The position numbers were made by a program, and so were the translations under genes. Source: JBNJEM01 sp051745935 (GTDB taxonomy: Bacteria; Planctomycetota; Planctomycetia; Pirellulales; Pirellulaceae). From it: a stretch of 5,441 nucleotides of DNA. Positions within the stretch are counted from its first letter, which is position 1. Every line of letters begins with the position of its first letter. The notes under the pieces are model-generated. The model saw only the letters and a list, made by a program, of their open reading frames with translations, ran no database searches and was not told the origin of the DNA. The DNA lies in assembly GCA_051745935.1 (NCBI GenBank), contig JBNJEM010000551.1, positions 1-5,441 on the forward strand, given 5' to 3'. Below, piece after piece: positions 5,187-5,441 of this stretch.

Positions 5187-5190
5187 AATG
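5177..5190 (+). promoter_or_regulatory. Ribosome binding site and start of the second sulfatase
   Basis: GGAG at 5177-5180 is seven bases before ATG at 5188-5190. This fixes the start, because the following residues form a complete signal peptide. Confidence 0.7.
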
Positions 5191-5441
5191 AATCGTGTCC
5201 AACAACCGATATCATGGCTCACTGCTTTCGCAATGCTATGCACCATGATGGCGGCCACGGCGCGGGCCGGATCGGTGAACATGGAATCCAAGCCCAACAT
5301 TGTATGGATCGTCGGGGATGATCATGGTTGGCGGGACTCCGAGCCCTACGGCGATCGGCAAGTCAACACGCCTGGGATGACCCGACTGGCGCGGGAAGGC
5401 ATGCGGTTCACGCATGCCTTCGCCGCGTCGCGCAGTGGAAA
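5188..5441 (+). CDS. Secreted sulfatase, N-terminal part, cut by the window edge
   Basis: The visible 84 residues begin with a signal peptide (basic start MNRVQQPIS, hydrophobic WLTAFAMLCTMMAATA, cleavage expected after ARA at residue 27), so the protein is exported. The sulfatase domain then starts with KPNIVWIVGDDHGWRDSEPYG (35-55; Asp44 and Asp45 are the metal-binding pair), followed by VNTPGMTRLAREGMRFTHAF (59-78). This resembles N-sulfoglucosamine sulfohydrolase/heparan-type family S1 enzymes, so it is a different subtype from the broken sulfatase at 3043-3310. After AFAAS the sequence reads RSG, where relatives have a variant of PSC followed by SPSR. By ungapped alignment the formylglycine Cys position is Gly84. 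Either the protein is catalytically dead, the alignment is shifted, or the end of the window is disturbed. The gene runs past the window. Confidence 0.85.
   Translation, partial: MNRVQQPISWLTAFAMLCTMMAATARAGSVNMESKPNIVWIVGDDHGWRDSEPYGDRQVNTPGMTRLAREGMRFTHAFAASRSG
5395..5421 (+). repeat. 11-bp perfect hairpin inside the sulfatase gene
   Basis: GAAGGCATGCG (5395-5405) and CGCATGCCTTC (5411-5421) are exact reverse complements around a GTTCA loop. It encodes EGMRFTHAF, conserved sulfatase residues, so part of it follows from protein sequence. The length of perfect pairing is nevertheless high for coding DNA. Confidence 0.85.

Noticed and set aside
4816..5205. A 129-codon minus-strand frame across the divergent intergenic region
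   Set aside because: It overlaps the sulfatase start and the 28-bp repeats, has no ribosome binding site, and has low-quality composition.

Overview
The window looks like chromosomal DNA from a Planctomycetes bacterium, probably of the Pirellula/Rhodopirellula type. This is inferred from two sulfatase N-termini with signal peptides lying close together, a PTS enzyme I with no sugar permease nearby, small zinc-ribbon/membrane proteins, loose gene spacing and a moderately high GC content judged by eye. No rRNA, tRNA, CRISPR array, transposase or phage gene is visible.

Layout from left to right. Bases 1-218 hold a doubtful small frame and a hairpin terminator downstream of enzyme I. A complete PTS enzyme I (ptsI family, minus strand) fills 219-1952. 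Just upstream of it are a 35-codon small frame with a good ribosome binding site (1977-2084) and a 65-residue zinc-ribbon/single-membrane-segment protein (2253-2450), both on the minus strand. Bases 2451-2880 hold no convincing gene. Bases 2881-3310 (minus) are gene debris: the signal peptide and first part of a sulfatase, broken before its catalytic motif, abut in another frame about 52 codons that look like the C-terminal end of an unrelated secreted protein. A complete DegT/DnrJ/EryC1/StrS-type PLP aminotransferase lies at 3596-4801 (minus).

The 4802-5114 gap separates the minus-strand genes from a plus-strand unit. It carries a 28-bp tandem duplication that may include the aminotransferase promoter, plus hairpins. 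On the plus strand, a 23-codon frame with its own ribosome binding site ends one base before the start of a second secreted sulfatase, which runs off the right edge. At the position where the catalytic Cys is expected, this sulfatase appears to read Gly.

How the genes work together: no coherent pathway is visible. Enzyme I would phosphorylate HPr from PEP, and in planctomycetes this is thought to be regulatory rather than for sugar uptake, but no HPr or EII gene is present here. The aminotransferase suggests amino-sugar or cell-surface biosynthesis, and the sulfatases suggest degradation of sulfated polysaccharide. I do not see a clear novel defence or mobile system. The most informative oddities are the changed phospho-histidine loop in enzyme I, the chimeric pseudogene, the possible Cys-to-Gly sulfatase, the coupled small frame in front of it, and several strong palindromes and hairpins.
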